Source of the DNA: Anticarsia gemmatalis
Lineage: Eukaryota; Arthropoda; Insecta; Lepidoptera; Erebidae
Assembly: GCF_050436995.1 (NCBI RefSeq)
Contig: NC_134770.1
Coordinates: forward strand, 2,242,501 to 2,306,500
DNA: 64,000 nt
Direction: 5' to 3'
The position numbers and the translations under genes were made by a program. This document shows, in pieces, positions 1 through 11,140 of the stretch (within the stretch, counting starts at the first letter, position 1; every line of letters begins with the position of its first letter). Below the pieces are notes generated by a model, which was not told the DNA's origin, did no database searches, and saw only the letters and a list, made by a program, of their open reading frames with translations.

Positions 1-245
1 CGCTATTGATTATAAATGTTGTGTATCAATTTAATTTTCGTTTTACACCGACTTGTCTGAACCAATTTTTTTACACTTGGTAGGCATATTATATTTTGTT
101 CCAGAATATACTACAAAAATTTTTAAATACACATACATAAAATCATCCTATACAGCCAAAGAATGTCACTTGTTGCTATACCAAAAACTTTCTTGCATTA
201 TTCATTGAAATGTATTTATTCCAAAATCTATTTCCCCTATTCCAG
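1..245 (+). other. DcpS intron (3' part)
   Basis: Intronic sequence upstream of the first visible DcpS exon; it ends in a pyrimidine-rich tract and AG at 244-245. Positions about 133-205 resemble, in degenerate form, a high-copy repeat seen about ten more times in the window (wording like 'ccaaagaatgtcacttgttgct'). Confidence 0.7.
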
Positions 246-1123
246 TGGGTATACAACATCTTGGAAGGCACGAGCGAGCAGGACAGAATAGTCCACGACA
301 ACAAGTGTGAGCGAGAGGGCTTCGTTCTACTGCCGGACCTCAAATGGGACGGAGTGACCACAGAGACACTGTACTTACTGGCCATTGTGAGACAGAGGGG
401 CATTAAGTCTCTGAGGGACTTGGATGAGACTCATCTACCACTGTTGAGGAGAATCCGGGACGAGGGAAAGGTAAGACATTTAATTAAATACAGTTTGACT
501 TAATATGGAATTAATGGACAATATAATTCGTAAATATCCTATTCGCGCTGACTAGGTGTCTAGTTAGGTTTAGATTGCCAAGCAAAATTGTCAGACACTG
601 TCATTCACTTGATGACTACAGTACGGCTGACTGAATACAGGCGGTGGCTCGTGAAGACGATAGTCCATGATACTGTCAATTATTACGCAATGACCCAATT
701 TCCGCGGAACTACACGTTTATTCCTTAACATAAAGATACAATTGACTACATTCTCCAACGTTCATACGACGTGAAATAAGACAACAGTTCAAACAATATT
801 TCGTTTTTCTGTTTCAGAAAAAGATTTTAGAAAAGTACAACGTCGCTGGCAGTCAACTGCGCATATATCTGCATTATCAACCGTCGTTCTATCACCTACA
901 CGTGCATTTCACATACTTGAAGCACGAGGCCCCCGGCATCTATGCCGAGAAGTCACATCTACTCGATACGGTCATCGACAACATCGAAATGATAGGAGAC
1001 TACTACAAAAAAGCCACCCTACCGTTCACCATTAGAGAAATGGATAATATCTTCAACATTTATGAGACAAACGGACATGTACAGAGAATCAAGCAAGAAA
1101 ATATTGAACTAATCGATAAGTAA
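246..1123 (+). CDS. DcpS: Scavenger mRNA-decapping enzyme DcpS, last two exons (partial)
   Basis: DcpS hydrolyses the m7GpppN cap left after 3'-5' mRNA decay, in cytoplasm and nucleus. Two exons are visible, 246-470 (75 codons) and 818-1123 (101 codons plus TAA), both phase 0, with acceptors cag|tgg and cag|aaa and donor aag|gtaaga. The first exon encodes WVYNILEG, then DLKWDG and LYLLAIVRQRGIKSLRDL, typical of the C-terminal catalytic domain. The second holds the HIT-family histidine triad as YHLHVHFTYL (around 890-910); its central His is the nucleophile in this family. About 176 residues are seen against roughly 330 for the family, so the N-terminal half lies off the left edge. The 347-bp intron (471-817) holds nothing I recognise. 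Its neighbour UBE3D starts 28 bp after the stop on the same strand. Confidence 0.93.
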
Positions 1124-1140
1124 AAGTTATATTAAGTGTA

Positions 1141-1146
1141 AATAAA
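1141..1146 (+). terminator. DcpS poly(A) signal AATAAA
   Basis: A canonical AATAAA lies 17 bases after the DcpS stop and ends 5 bases before the UBE3D ATG. Cleavage 10-30 nt downstream would fall inside the UBE3D coding region, so the two transcripts must overlap or be made as one. Confidence 0.6.
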
Positions 1147-1151
1147 CGAAA

Positions 1152-2405
1152 ATGTTGATCAAAAACATTTTCATTGAGTTACGCTCCCGTCTCAGGAGTT
1201 GTAACGTTTTTATAACGACCGGCGTCGATTTTACCAAGAATTGTAATTTGAAAATAAGTATACAAGCCAACTGCATCGTCTTGAACTATTATAAAGACGA
1301 TTATAGTAACAGGAGGGATAGCTTGTCCTCCATCGAGAGTCTCTCCGACTGCTCGGACGATGACTGTGACGTGAGCTGCGTGATTCCTATCAGAGAGTTC
1401 TGTCAAATCATACCAAATTCGATGTCCTGCCTCAAAATTGATAAGAGCACGATATCATTCAGAATTTTGACTGAACCCAAAAACGGAGGCAACTTTTATA
1501 AAGAGTTGTTGTCCACTAATAATTTAGATACTACTACCAAAGCAAATGTTTGGAAATTAAACGTAAATGTAGGCGAAGAGCTCAAGATCACTTGTGCCAA
1601 CTGCTCAAATGTAGTTTCTGGTTGTAATGTCAAGTTTGATAGAGTTTTGGAGCTGCCGACGGCTAATTTGGACATGTCCGAATGGTTTTGCCATGGGCAC
1701 GGACATGGGCATAGTCACAGTGACAGCTCACAGATCGAACCCATTGATATAAAGCAAAATAAAACTGATTTCCTATACCGATTGACGTTTTTCGTCGTCA
1801 ATAACACTATTTTAGCTGAAAAAACAAACAAGTTCAATTCCAAAAGAGAAGTTTATCATTGCAACAGATGCCTCGCGTGGTTGGGCTTGAAGAATAAGGA
1901 TACAGTGAAACTATTCAACTCAGAAGTGAAAATATATCAAAATGATACTGAAAAAACAGTATTTGCCGCGAAACCTCTGCAAAATATTCACACAAATGAT
2001 TTTATATACACAATAGAGAGTATGACTAGAGAATTTAACCTCGGCTTCCAATATACGGTGATGTGTAAAATATTACTTGAATGCACTATTTCGGCTTCGA
2101 AAAAGCAGTATTTACTGATATGGGTGATGGATAAGGAACTGCAAGTGCTAAGGAATAATTGTGAAAAGATATTGAGTGATAAAATTGAATTGCAATCTAG
2201 TTTTGTGACCAAAATTTTGTATAAAGTGGAGTTTTGTATAAATGAAGAGGTTGAATCGTGGCTCTCGGACCCCACAGTGGTGTCTACAGACATATCTAAG
2301 GGTATGTTCAGTAATGGTTTAGCGCATTTACAAAAGATGTCGATGAAAGTGCCAGAGTCATTCCGTAACACAAATGGTTACTGTGTAAGCTACCTGAAAG
2401 TTTGA
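1152..2405 (+). CDS. UBE3D: UBE3D-like E3 ubiquitin-protein ligase (HECT-like, E2-binding)
   Basis: A single-exon ORF of 417 codons from ATG 1152 to TGA 2403-2405. UBE3D proteins bind the E2 UBE2C and have a divergent HECT-like domain. Supporting features: WKLNV followed by the Cys pair ITCANCSNVV (residues about 145-155), FDRVLELPTANLDMSEWFCH (about 160-180), a second Cys pair YHCNRCLAWLG (about 235-245), and the hydrophobic run KKQYLLIWVMDKELQVL. This order matches the family as I know it. Length fits the family (about 390-420 aa). The WFCH motif is followed by a His-rich run, HGHGHGHSHSD (residues about 180-191), perhaps a metal-binding embellishment. There is no intron; since the sequence is intact and closely follows DcpS, an old retrocopy or intron loss are both possible. 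The assignment is from motif recall, not a search. Confidence 0.82.
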   Translation: MLIKNIFIELRSRLRSCNVFITTGVDFTKNCNLKISIQANCIVLNYYKDDYSNRRDSLSSIESLSDCSDDDCDVSCVIPIREFCQIIPNSMSCLKIDKSTISFRILTEPKNGGNFYKELLSTNNLDTTTKANVWKLNVNVGEELKITCANCSNVVSGCNVKFDRVLELPTANLDMSEWFCHGHGHGHSHSDSSQIEPIDIKQNKTDFLYRLTFFVVNNTILAEKTNKFNSKREVYHCNRCLAWLGLKNKDTVKLFNSEVKIYQNDTEKTVFAAKPLQNIHTNDFIYTIESMTREFNLGFQYTVMCKILLECTISASKKQYLLIWVMDKELQVLRNNCEKILSDKIELQSSFVTKILYKVEFCINEEVESWLSDPTVVSTDISKGMFSNGLAHLQKMSMKVPESFRNTNGYCVSYLKV

Positions 2406-2409
2406 GCTA

Positions 2410-2415
2410 AATAAA
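2410..2415 (+). terminator. UBE3D poly(A) signal AATAAA
   Basis: AATAAA begins 5 bases after the UBE3D stop codon and is followed by a GT-rich stretch (ttgtgttgttttattttgg) typical of a downstream element, giving a very short 3' UTR. Confidence 0.65.
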
Positions 2416-3786
2416 TTTGCAAAGAATTTGTGTTGTTTTATTTTGGATACTTGTTACGCTTCTACCTCTATAGTCTATAGGTAAATTAATTAACATAGAA
2501 CGTTATTTATAAATGTGCATCTGATTTTAAACTATTAAATTTTGCAAGCAACTTTAGCCCAAGGGACTTGAAACTTAGATTATATTATTTATGTTTCGAT
2601 TATGTCTCAAGATGTTTTTAATCCTCACTAAACTTAAGTATTCCTTCGGGAATGTAACAGGAAGTTTTTGTAGTAAAAAGCTGTTATGTTGTTTTACATG
2701 GATCTTCCCATAGTAAAATTGTCCTAGAGGATAAATAATACATAGCACATAATTTCCTAGATCCTAGCTAGGGTAACTGCTACACTGCCTCTAAATAAAT
2801 AAACATAACTTAGGTATCGGTATTTTAAACTAGGTCTTAAATCAGATATATCGATAATGAAAGAACTAGTTTCACAATTATATACATAGTATAGGCATTT
2901 CTCGTGGGAAATTCTATTTTTGCATAATTAATTGCTTTGTTTGATAACATTGTTACATTTCTTCACATAAGTACCTACGTTCGTCATGCGTAAAGGGTAA
3001 ATAAAAAAGTAATAACTTTTTATTTAAGTTTATATTTTTAAACAATTTGGTAACATTTATTGGAATGAAATTATACACTTCAACGTGGATTTTTACATTA
3101 TTTTTTGGTATTTATTCCGAACATCAAGCTTTCTTTTTTAATCATATATTTTAACATCGACATAATATGAAAATATTTAACACACGATTTTAAGAAAATA
3201 TAGTGCATTCGAAACTTCTAGAAAATATGTGAAGTAGATTCACCTATTATAGCTTAAATAATAAGTAATAGTTAAGTAATACTATTACAGAAATTGTGGA
3301 ATCAGTTACTTTTAACTTAAATGCAATAAAAACTATTTAGGGTAACGGCTGTAATGTATTATTCACACAACAGCTGCAGTGAAGATAAAAGATTGCTAAT
3401 ACCTATTTGTGAGGTAATTCCCCAGAGCTATGGCCTATATTACAGGCATGTGCGTATTAACGCTAAACTGTGCATTGTGAATGTTAAAAATATATAGTTT
3501 TATATAAAAATCGTAACAAAATATAGGTTTCAAACATAAAATCCAAGTTTAACACTATAATTTACAGTATTTTAGAGCTGTCTTTACATCCGAGAGCAAG
3601 AATTACAGTATTTCTCAGAAAATAAGATTTTTTTTAAATGAAAATAACTAATAAATACACGATAGTTCTCTATTAACAACTACATAGTCTCCTCAACCCA
3701 ATATCATGTCTAAATAATAATTTAAAAGTAGTTTCATTTCGTAGGTGTAGTTAAGAATCATTCATAATATTTGTTCTACGTCGTAG

Positions 3787-3924
3787 GCGGTGGTGCTTCG
3801 TAATTGTGACACGCAGTACGTCATGATGGAGCAGTTGAAACACCACAGGATTCCGAAGATCAAGCTGAATAGAAGATCTGATGTTGTGACGGTTAGGGAA
3901 ATACTTTGTAAAAGAAACTGTTAA
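3787..3924 (+). CDS. Exon-like 45-codon ORF, unassigned
   Basis: From an AG at 3785-3786 to TAA 3922-3924 there is an open frame that is visibly less AT-rich than its surroundings and reads VVLRNCDTQYVMMEQLKHHR, then IPKIKLNRRSDVVTVREIL. It looks like the terminal exon of a protein gene (acceptor, then stop), but I find no upstream partner exon in the window and cannot name a family. It may be an exon of a gene I missed, an alternative 3' exon, or a fossil. There is no clear AATAAA just after it. Confidence 0.3.
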   Translation, partial: AVVLRNCDTQYVMMEQLKHHRIPKIKLNRRSDVVTVREILCKRNC

Positions 3925-4233
3925 AATACTAATACCTCCTGTCTATAACAGAACATCTTATATATTAAAACAGTATATATCTTTTAGTGCCAGGTCTTCA
4001 ACCAGCATTTGGCCAATGTAGTTGACTCAAGTATAAACTCCTTCAACACAATCATAGGTTAAAAAAAAATTTCATGTAAAATGCAGAACGTAATGCATAG
4101 TTTTTTATTGATTGATCACGATAGATTTTTTTCATATTTTGTAAAAATCTATCGAATTTATAAGCATTCAATTTTCATTCTTGATATATTATTTATATTA
4201 AATTTATTCTATAAATTACTTATGATGGGTCTT

Positions 4234-4612
4234 AACTTCACTGCCTCTGTGGCGCGGTCGGTAGTATATGCGGCTGCCGTGCGAGAGGTCTCGGGCGAAT
4301 CCTGGGTCGGGCCAAAAAGTCTTTTCTGAGATTTTCTGTTAAGAATTTCTTAGAGATTGCCCGGAGTTGGGAAGTTGAGGTCGAAGACCTCCGTGCCTCG
4401 GAGAGCACGTAAAGCCGTCGGTCCTGCGCCTGACCTCTCACTGGTAGTGTCGGTTATCCGTCCCACCAAACTATGAGAGTGATGGAATAGAGAGTGTACC
4501 TGTGTATTGTGCACACACTTGGACACTATAAATAAAGTCCTGCACAGATGGCCAGTTTCAATGAAACTGACCGCCGTAGCCGTATATCGGCTAGGAGGAC
4601 ATTATACATTAC
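4234..4612 (+). mobile_element. tRNA-derived SINE, full length, with 12-bp target duplication
   Basis: The 12-bp direct repeat atgatgggtctt occurs at 4222-4233 and 4613-4624. Inside, the head 'tggcgcggtcggtagtatatg' region looks like a tRNA A-box area and 'tctcgggcgaatcctgggtc' like a B box. The body has the wording common in lepidopteran SINEs (cggagagcacgtaaagccg, actatgagagtgatggaata). No coding capacity. It depends in trans on a LINE. Confidence 0.85.
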
Positions 4613-7147
4613 ATGATGGGTCTTTTTAAGAGTACAAAATCGAAGGAAGGAAATGTTTGTTTCAGTTTTCCTATGATATTATAGGTATTTCCAACACACT
4701 TAAGTTTACTTCCTATTTCCCTTTTCATAAATAGTAACTATAATATGTTTTAAACTATGTACTATTACACATATCTCTTTTTTTTGGTACCAATGAAGAA
4801 GGTTCTTACACAAGCAAAACAGTGAGGGTCGGAAAATTCTTTTTAATAAAATTGTTGATAATCACTGATATTGCAATACATCAGATACAACAATAATTGT
4901 GCTACATATTTATTGAACTTTGAGAACCTGTAGTAAAGCTTATCAATAAATATTTTAATCTATAATATGGTCTCATGATAAGAATGACTCAATTGAATTG
5001 AATTTAAACTTCAGAATAAATGAATGCACTTCATTCATGTATATTGGGTTTTCCTTCATTTGTCTAGTCTAATCATATATCAAAGATATCACTGTTAAGT
5101 AATATACAACTGTTGCTCAGAGGTCACAGTTCTGACTCCCGAGTCACTCCAAAAAAGTTAGTACAGATTCGTTGCGATTGCGCAGAGGTTAGGGAGCATA
5201 TATTAATAATCTAACTTACCCCAATGCACCTTATTCTGATTGTAAAGTATAATTAATATTAGGTTTTACATTGAATTATATAAATATTGTTACGCTCCCT
5301 TGAATATTCACAGAACTAACAAAAAATACAGAATACAAGTGCATCCATGTGAAAATCATTTATAATTAATCTAAGTACTAAAGTATACAAACTACACCTA
5401 TCGTGAATAAATTTAACCTTGTATGCTTGATAGCTAATTAAGGTCGACATAATTTCTTTGTAAATTGATCCAAATGAAGGGTTCTTCAATAAAATTGCTA
5501 CGACAGAACGTGTAAGTAACGATTATACATATTTAATGAAGAAATACGAGTTAGTCATGCGTATATTCTCAATAATCGTAGAAACATACCTGTTAACACA
5601 ACTACACTTTATTATCGTAGAGCATGTAAATTGTAGTTTATTGAAAAGGATACGGACTATAATCTTCTCCCAGGTGTCAACCATGTACAGCTCCGTAGCA
5701 AGAAGGTACCGCACGTACCAATAGTAGAAGAATTGTTGAATTTTTTTAAACACTTCCATGATCACCGCAAACAACTTTTTTACCACTTCCGGAAGAATGT
5801 TTGCAGCTGGTATTGAACCTTTGGGGTATGAAGAACACTCGTAAATGCCCTGAGTAACAGTAATTTACGATAATAATGTTATTTTATAATGTTGTTTCGG
5901 CAATACATGCACTTCGCAGTTAAATCAGCCAAGTGATTAAGTCATGAGCTGTCAATGTCATTTAGATATGAGTGACGTTGGAAGTTTACTAATTCGTTCA
6001 GAAATTTTATTGAGTAAAGTATTTTTTTGTTGGACTGCTGATGGATAAATTAATTTAAATTACATATCGAAGTTTTATTCTAGCATAATAAAATCATCTC
6101 AACCGTGTTGTTTAAAGAGTTTCAGAGTTTAATTTGTAGTCGATTAGAGGTTAGCTTTCGATATGTAGGGGAAAATGTATTTTCCTGCTTGGTATAGTAT
6201 GGAATGCATTAAGATCTCTAATAGATATATAGTTTTACATTTTAGACTTATCAGTTTGATATAGTCGTTGTTGCTTTTCCATCACTTGATCTCCTATTCT
6301 GTAGCTTAAGCTTTTATTTCTTTACATCCTCGTAGCTTGCGGTTATATTTGCGTGTGCAATATCGGTATTTGCCTTTTGGTGTCGAGGCATGACACCACT
6401 AGCAGTTTCAGCACAGATACATATATGTAAGTAGGTAAATAAAAGATATTATACAGTAAAATGAACTTTAATTCATTGGGTTAATAATACAGTGTGATTT
6501 ATTTCATCTTAAAACTAAAGTAAAATTGGTATCAGCCCCTTATTCTACGAAAGAACATACACAGTTTCAAACCTATAAACGATATTTTTACACTGGTAAT
6601 ACGATTCGATAAGTAATCACAATTTTGTACTTAATCATTACAAATATATGGTAATTTTGTATAATTTCATAAGTTTACAAATTACTTAAATTAGACAACC
6701 AGAATAGCTGCTATACGCCAGAAGGTTTCCCTTAATAATTTAGATATTTTGCATCTGGCAATAAAAAGCGGTTTCATGCAAAATAAGCCCGCGGTCCGCT
6801 TAAAACCTCATTTATTACATTTATACACTAAACGGTAACATAATTGCATTTAAGCGTGCAAATAATTAGCTTCTAGGGTCCTAAGAATCCATAATTTTAA
6901 AACATATAGTACCAAAGTACGTAACAGCAACCAATGGCATTATTTGCACCAAAAATATAATATTGGTACTTTAAAATTACAATGAACAATTGCATTTTAT
7001 GGTGGTTAGGATTTTAAAATGCATATAAGTCTTTAATGGTGATGAAATTAGTCTACTTCGTAAGTACATAAAAAAATGTTTGCGATCTCAAGTAACTGTG
7101 CTGCCATCTATGAAACATTTTAGACGAAGTTTTAAAAAAGTTCCCCA

Positions 7148-7250
7148 ACCGGCACTTGGCCAGCGTGGTGGACTCAAGGCCTAACCCCTCCCTAATTACG
7201 GGAGGAGACCCTTGCCCAGCAGTGGGACAGTAATGGGTTTAATTTATTTT
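7148..7250 (+). repeat. Dispersed 'ccagcagtgggacagtaatggg' repeat
   Basis: Runs from 'ccggcacttggccagcgtgg' to 'gcagtgggacagtaatggg'. Related copies lie near 16908-16965, 19424-19520, 24030-24085, 49180-49250 and 55010-55075, with inverted fragments near 28185-28245 and 58374-58404. Probably the tail part of a lepidopteran retroelement or SINE; the parent is not identified here. Confidence 0.65.
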
Positions 7251-8487
7251 AAAAAAAGTGCTGTAAATTTTCTATGGAATTTGCAGTAAAATGGTGCTCA
7301 AGTAATTTTTTACATTTTCACTTATATTCATAAATACTTAACAGCATTTTAGCTTTCTGTCTTTAAACTTAAATAGCTATAAAGACAGTAACAGCTAACT
7401 ATTAAGCGTAATTGAACAACATAGTGAAATTCCCTTCAATATTTAACAAACTATTAAATAAATTAATTTGTAAATATTTTTTAAATTCTTGCATCGATTT
7501 TTTACAGTTATTTGAGATCGCAAACTACTGCAGAGATTGAAAAGTGCTATCCCTCTTTTGATAAGAATCAAGCTAAAATACATATACATACACAATTAAT
7601 TTATCTATCAAGCATACTTATAAAGTAACTATACTTGGAATAAAACTATATTTTTATAGTCTCATGCAAGGATATATTAAATACCGATACAGATTTTCTT
7701 GTAAACCCATCAGTCTTTTAAAAGGCACCGATTTGTTCTGATTATTTTGTATATTTGTAAAAAAATATGATGTATTTTTTAAATGTATAAAATTGGCACG
7801 CATTTGTATCAGTTATTTACAATAGTTATATAAAAAACCTTAATTAGAAGTCCGAACGCAAGAATCCAAAAACACAATACAAGAAATTGACAATGTTCTT
7901 GCATTGTTTCAAAGATTTCAGTCCATTCATTAATTCAGGGTACTTTATTATTGTTACTTTGACGTTAAATAAAATTTGTTTAAAAAATATTGCAAATAAC
8001 TGATTACATTTCATAATTTTATTGCTAAATCGAGACATTTTAATTGATTTACTTAAAATACTCACTAAATACATAATATAGATAAAATACTGCGTCATTT
8101 AAATATAATATTTATATAAACTCTCGTTTAAATACATAATTCAATATTTAAAACACATTGAGACTTTTAAGAACCATTTTTTTTATATTTTTTGAGAAAA
8201 ATTGTGACACAAAGGCACCATTTAACTTAAAATATCAATTTTAAAACCATAAGGGAGATTTTGTATGGTGGAGTATGTAGTTCGGTGTTGCCATATCAAA
8301 AAAACATTTTTTCGTCTGGCAATTTGTCTAATTCCAAACTTAAAATAATTGACAGATTTTTATGCAATTCTTAATACTATGGTAGTGATCGAGTTTTGAT
8401 AAGTACAATTTTAACTATTTGTGACATGATGAGAGACTTTGAGGACGGGACTTCAAAAAATGATATTATACAATGCAATATTTTTAT

Positions 8488-8545
8488 CTCTGGTCTCTGC
8501 CTTCCCCTACGGAAAGAAGGCGTGATTTTATGTATACTTTAGGCG
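8488..8545 (-). repeat. Degenerate copy of the 'ggcagagaccaaag' repeat
   Basis: Reads 'tctggtctctgccttcccctacgg' then 'gaaggcgtgatttta', the reverse orientation of the high-copy repeat described at 26276. Confidence 0.5.
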
Positions 8546-9377
8546 AATTTCTTCTTTTCGTCGATATTATTAGTAAATATTTATTTTTCGTCTCAATTTT
8601 GACAAACCGTACAAATAAACTTTACCAGATATCTGGTTTGAACATAAAATATTAATATTCTCCGCGTACTTCTTTATATAGCTGCTCATAGTTTTGGCAC
8701 TACCCTCTTCGGGTTTTCAACATCACAAACGGGTACGGACGTAAGTCCTTTTAGGCGTAGCGAAACCCAGAAAAACTTGGAAAATGCTCGACTCGTGACT
8801 TCTTAAAATGATTTGATGTTAAGAACTGCTGGGTTAACTCAAAAAAGAAGGTTTTGATCTTAAAATTGACTTGAAAAGAGTTTAGTTTTAATTACCCATA
8901 TTTAGTGGTATTATACAGGGTGTCCCAAAACTCAACGATAATCCGAGACAGGATGAAAGGCCAAGTCATACCGGTTATAGGAAAAATAAAAAAAAAAATC
9001 CCTATCACTTAGTTCAGCAATAATAGACACTTTTCAAAAAAGTTGAAATTCCGCACCCTTGGTCGCATTTTCAAGTCCTGTGATCTCCAATGTCACAATT
9101 TCGCTGTGTTTTTTTGACTTTCGTGATCTCAATTAAATATGCTATTAATCGTATAACAAATTAATGCACAAAACATTGTTAATTTAATAAAAAAAGTTAA
9201 GTTTTAGTGAGTCATCTTTCTCAAAAATATCGTTAGTCAACTTTGACGCTTCATACTGAAAAAAAAATGTACTACACTACCCTTGGCAAGTTATTTCAAA
9301 AGTTGGCGCATTTAATCAAGATTTAAAAATGGTATAACACTTGCCACTTTTCTTGCCAATAAAAATGTTATTTTTAT

Positions 9378-9584
9378 TTGAACGAAGAGTATCCTCGCAA
9401 ATGGATCGGACGCAGTGGTACAATTTTATGGCCTCCTCGTTCTCCCGATCTAAATCCAGTAGATATTTTTTACTGGGAAAGCATAAAAGAAAAAGTATAT
9501 TCGAAATCAATACAAAATCTATCAGAACTTCGCCAGAAAATTGACACAGCGTCAGAAGAATTAAATGCAAGGAATTTTGCTTGA
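9378..9584 (+). pseudogene. Transposase C-terminal remnant, left arm
   Basis: Open frame containing EEYPRKWIGRSGTILWPPRS and SPDLNPVDIFYWE, the region around the last acidic catalytic residue of mariner-like transposases. Beyond the TGA at 9582-9584 the frame continues with SFVRRCRACIRARGK, so the stop lies within former coding sequence. No N-terminal DNA-binding part. Confidence 0.8.
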
Positions 9585-9848
9585 CTGGTGAAAAAATCTT
9601 TTGTACGCCGTTGCAGAGCCTGTATTCGTGCCAGAGGAAAGCAATTATTTTTAGTAAAGAGGTAATTGAGTCAGTCCATAACAAATATTTAATGTAATAA
9701 ACATAATAGGTTATAATAATAAAAAAAAAATAATGAACGAACCATCGATCTTATTTAATTATTCTCCTTAAACTAAAGTAATTCCGAATTGTTTTCCTCT
9801 AGCATGAATTCAGGCTCTGCAACGCCTTACAAAAGACCTTTGCACCAG

Positions 9849-10055
9849 TCAATCAAAATTCATTGCATTTATTTCCTCTGACGCTGTGTCAAATTTCTGG
9901 CGAAGTTCTGATAGATTTTGTATTGATTTCGAATATACTTTTTCTTTTATGCATTCCCAGTAAAAAATATCTACTGGATTTAGATCGGGAGAACGAGGAG
10001 GCCATAAAATTGTACCACTGCGTCCGATCCATTTGCGAGGATACTCTTCGTTCAA
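9849..10055 (-). pseudogene. Transposase C-terminal remnant, right arm (inverted copy)
   Basis: Mirror copy of the left-arm remnant with a handful of substitutions (WECIKEKVY instead of WESIKEKVY; NAMNFD instead of NARNFA). It ends at the same TGA, so the lesion predates or was shared during formation of the palindrome. Confidence 0.8.
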
Positions 10056-10573
10056 ATAAAAATAACATTTTTACTGGCAAGAAAAGTGGCAAGTGTTATA
10101 CCATTTTTAAATCTTGATTAAATGCGCCAACTTTTGTAATAACTTGCCAAGGGTAGTGTAGTACATTTTTTTTTCAGTATGAAGCGTCAAAGTTGACTAA
10201 CGATATTTTTGAGAAAGATGACTCACTAAAACTTAACTTTTTTTATTAAATTAACAATGTTTTGTGCATTAATTTGTTATACGATTAATAGCATATTTAA
10301 TTGAGATCACGAAAGTCAAAAAAACACAGCGAAATTGCGACATTGGTGATCACAGGACTTGAAAATGCGACCAAGGGTGTGGAATTTCAACTTTTTTGAA
10401 AAGTGTCTATTATTGCTGAACTAAGTGATATGGATTTTTTTTTATTTTTCCTATAACCGGTATGACTTGGCCTTTCATCCTGTCTCGGATTATCGTTGAG
10501 TTTTGGGACACCCTGTATAGGTCGCTTTGACCCGGTAACTATCCAGTAACGACCCGGCTAGCAAGAATTGTAT

Positions 10574-10579
10574 TTTATT
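10574..10579 (-). terminator. Candidate LL5 poly(A) signal
   Basis: TTTATT on the + strand (AATAAA on the minus strand) about 560 bases past the LL5 stop codon. It would give a 3' UTR of about 570-590 nt that stops just short of the palindromic element. Not the only possible signal. Confidence 0.4.
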
Positions 10580-10619
10580 TATAACGCGTAAAATTTACAC
10601 ACAAATAAATAACAACCAA

Positions 10620-11100
10620 ATATGGTTAAGAATAACTAAATTATGAGTCAAAATTACTCAGTTAACTTCTGAATTATACCCAGCAGTCTTTAATTCACTA
10701 TTCCATACTTCATATTGTTATAACAAACTCAGAATTTTGTTATAAATACAGCACAGCTAGCTTTAGTCACATAGACCCCCAGATTACCCACAAAATAACC
10801 CAAAAAATGCTCTCAAATCGATCATGAAACTCTTTTTGACTCATAGAAAAGCTCAAAAATGTTCGCAAAATGACCAGAAAACATATTTTCAGTCCGATAG
10901 ACCCACAGAACAACTCAAAATTCTAAGCCATTATAACCCACAGACCATATTCAAAATGTTAACAAATTGACCAGAAAACACATTTTTAGTCACACTGACC
11001 TACAGATCAACTTCAAAATGTTCACAATTGGTCAAAAATGGGTCAGACAGATCATCTTCAAATTGGTCAAAAAACAAAAATTCTGGGTTGTAAAGCTACG
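10620..11100. repeat. Degenerate tandem repeat in LL5 3' UTR region
   Basis: Wording such as 'aaaatgtt(cg/aa)caaa(a/t)tgaccagaaaaca' followed by 'tttt(c/t)agtc' and 'ctcaaaat' recurs; two clear units start near 10855 and 10953, about 98 bases apart, with looser copies on both sides. Confidence 0.5.
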
Positions 11101-11140
11101 CCTGTTCAAAAAAATATACCTATATAAACCTTTGTATTGT

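Larger units (their letters stand above)
2416..8915. other. Intergenic region, AT-rich, repeat-bearing
   Basis: No conserved gene is recognised between UBE3D and the palindromic element, apart from the exon-like ORF at 3787-3924. It holds a full-length SINE (4234-4612), a 'cagcagtgggac' repeat (7148-7250), fragments of the same repeat near 3990-4050, and a degenerate high-copy repeat near 8488-8545. The remainder is AT-rich with short, unsupported ORFs. Confidence 0.6.
8916..10515. mobile_element. Palindromic mariner-type (IS630-Tc1-mariner) foldback element
   Basis: A 1600-bp element with ends CAGGGTGTCCCAAAAC and its exact reverse complement, flanked by TA on both sides (8914-8915 and 10516-10517), the signature target duplication of this superfamily. 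It is nearly one long inverted repeat: arms about 8916-9655 and 9788-10515 around a spacer of about 130 bp. Each arm carries, pointing to the centre, the same C-terminal transposase piece (WPPRSPDLNPVDIFYWE, then IKEKVYSKSIQNLSELRQK): + strand about 9378-9584 and - strand 10055-9849. The N-terminal part is absent, so the element cannot encode an active enzyme. Both arms share an in-frame TGA at the same place. It sits between the 3' ends of UBE3D and the LL5 gene. Confidence 0.9.

Noticed and set aside
1988..2371. 127-codon antisense ORF in UBE3D
   Set aside because: Shadow of the UBE3D coding frame.
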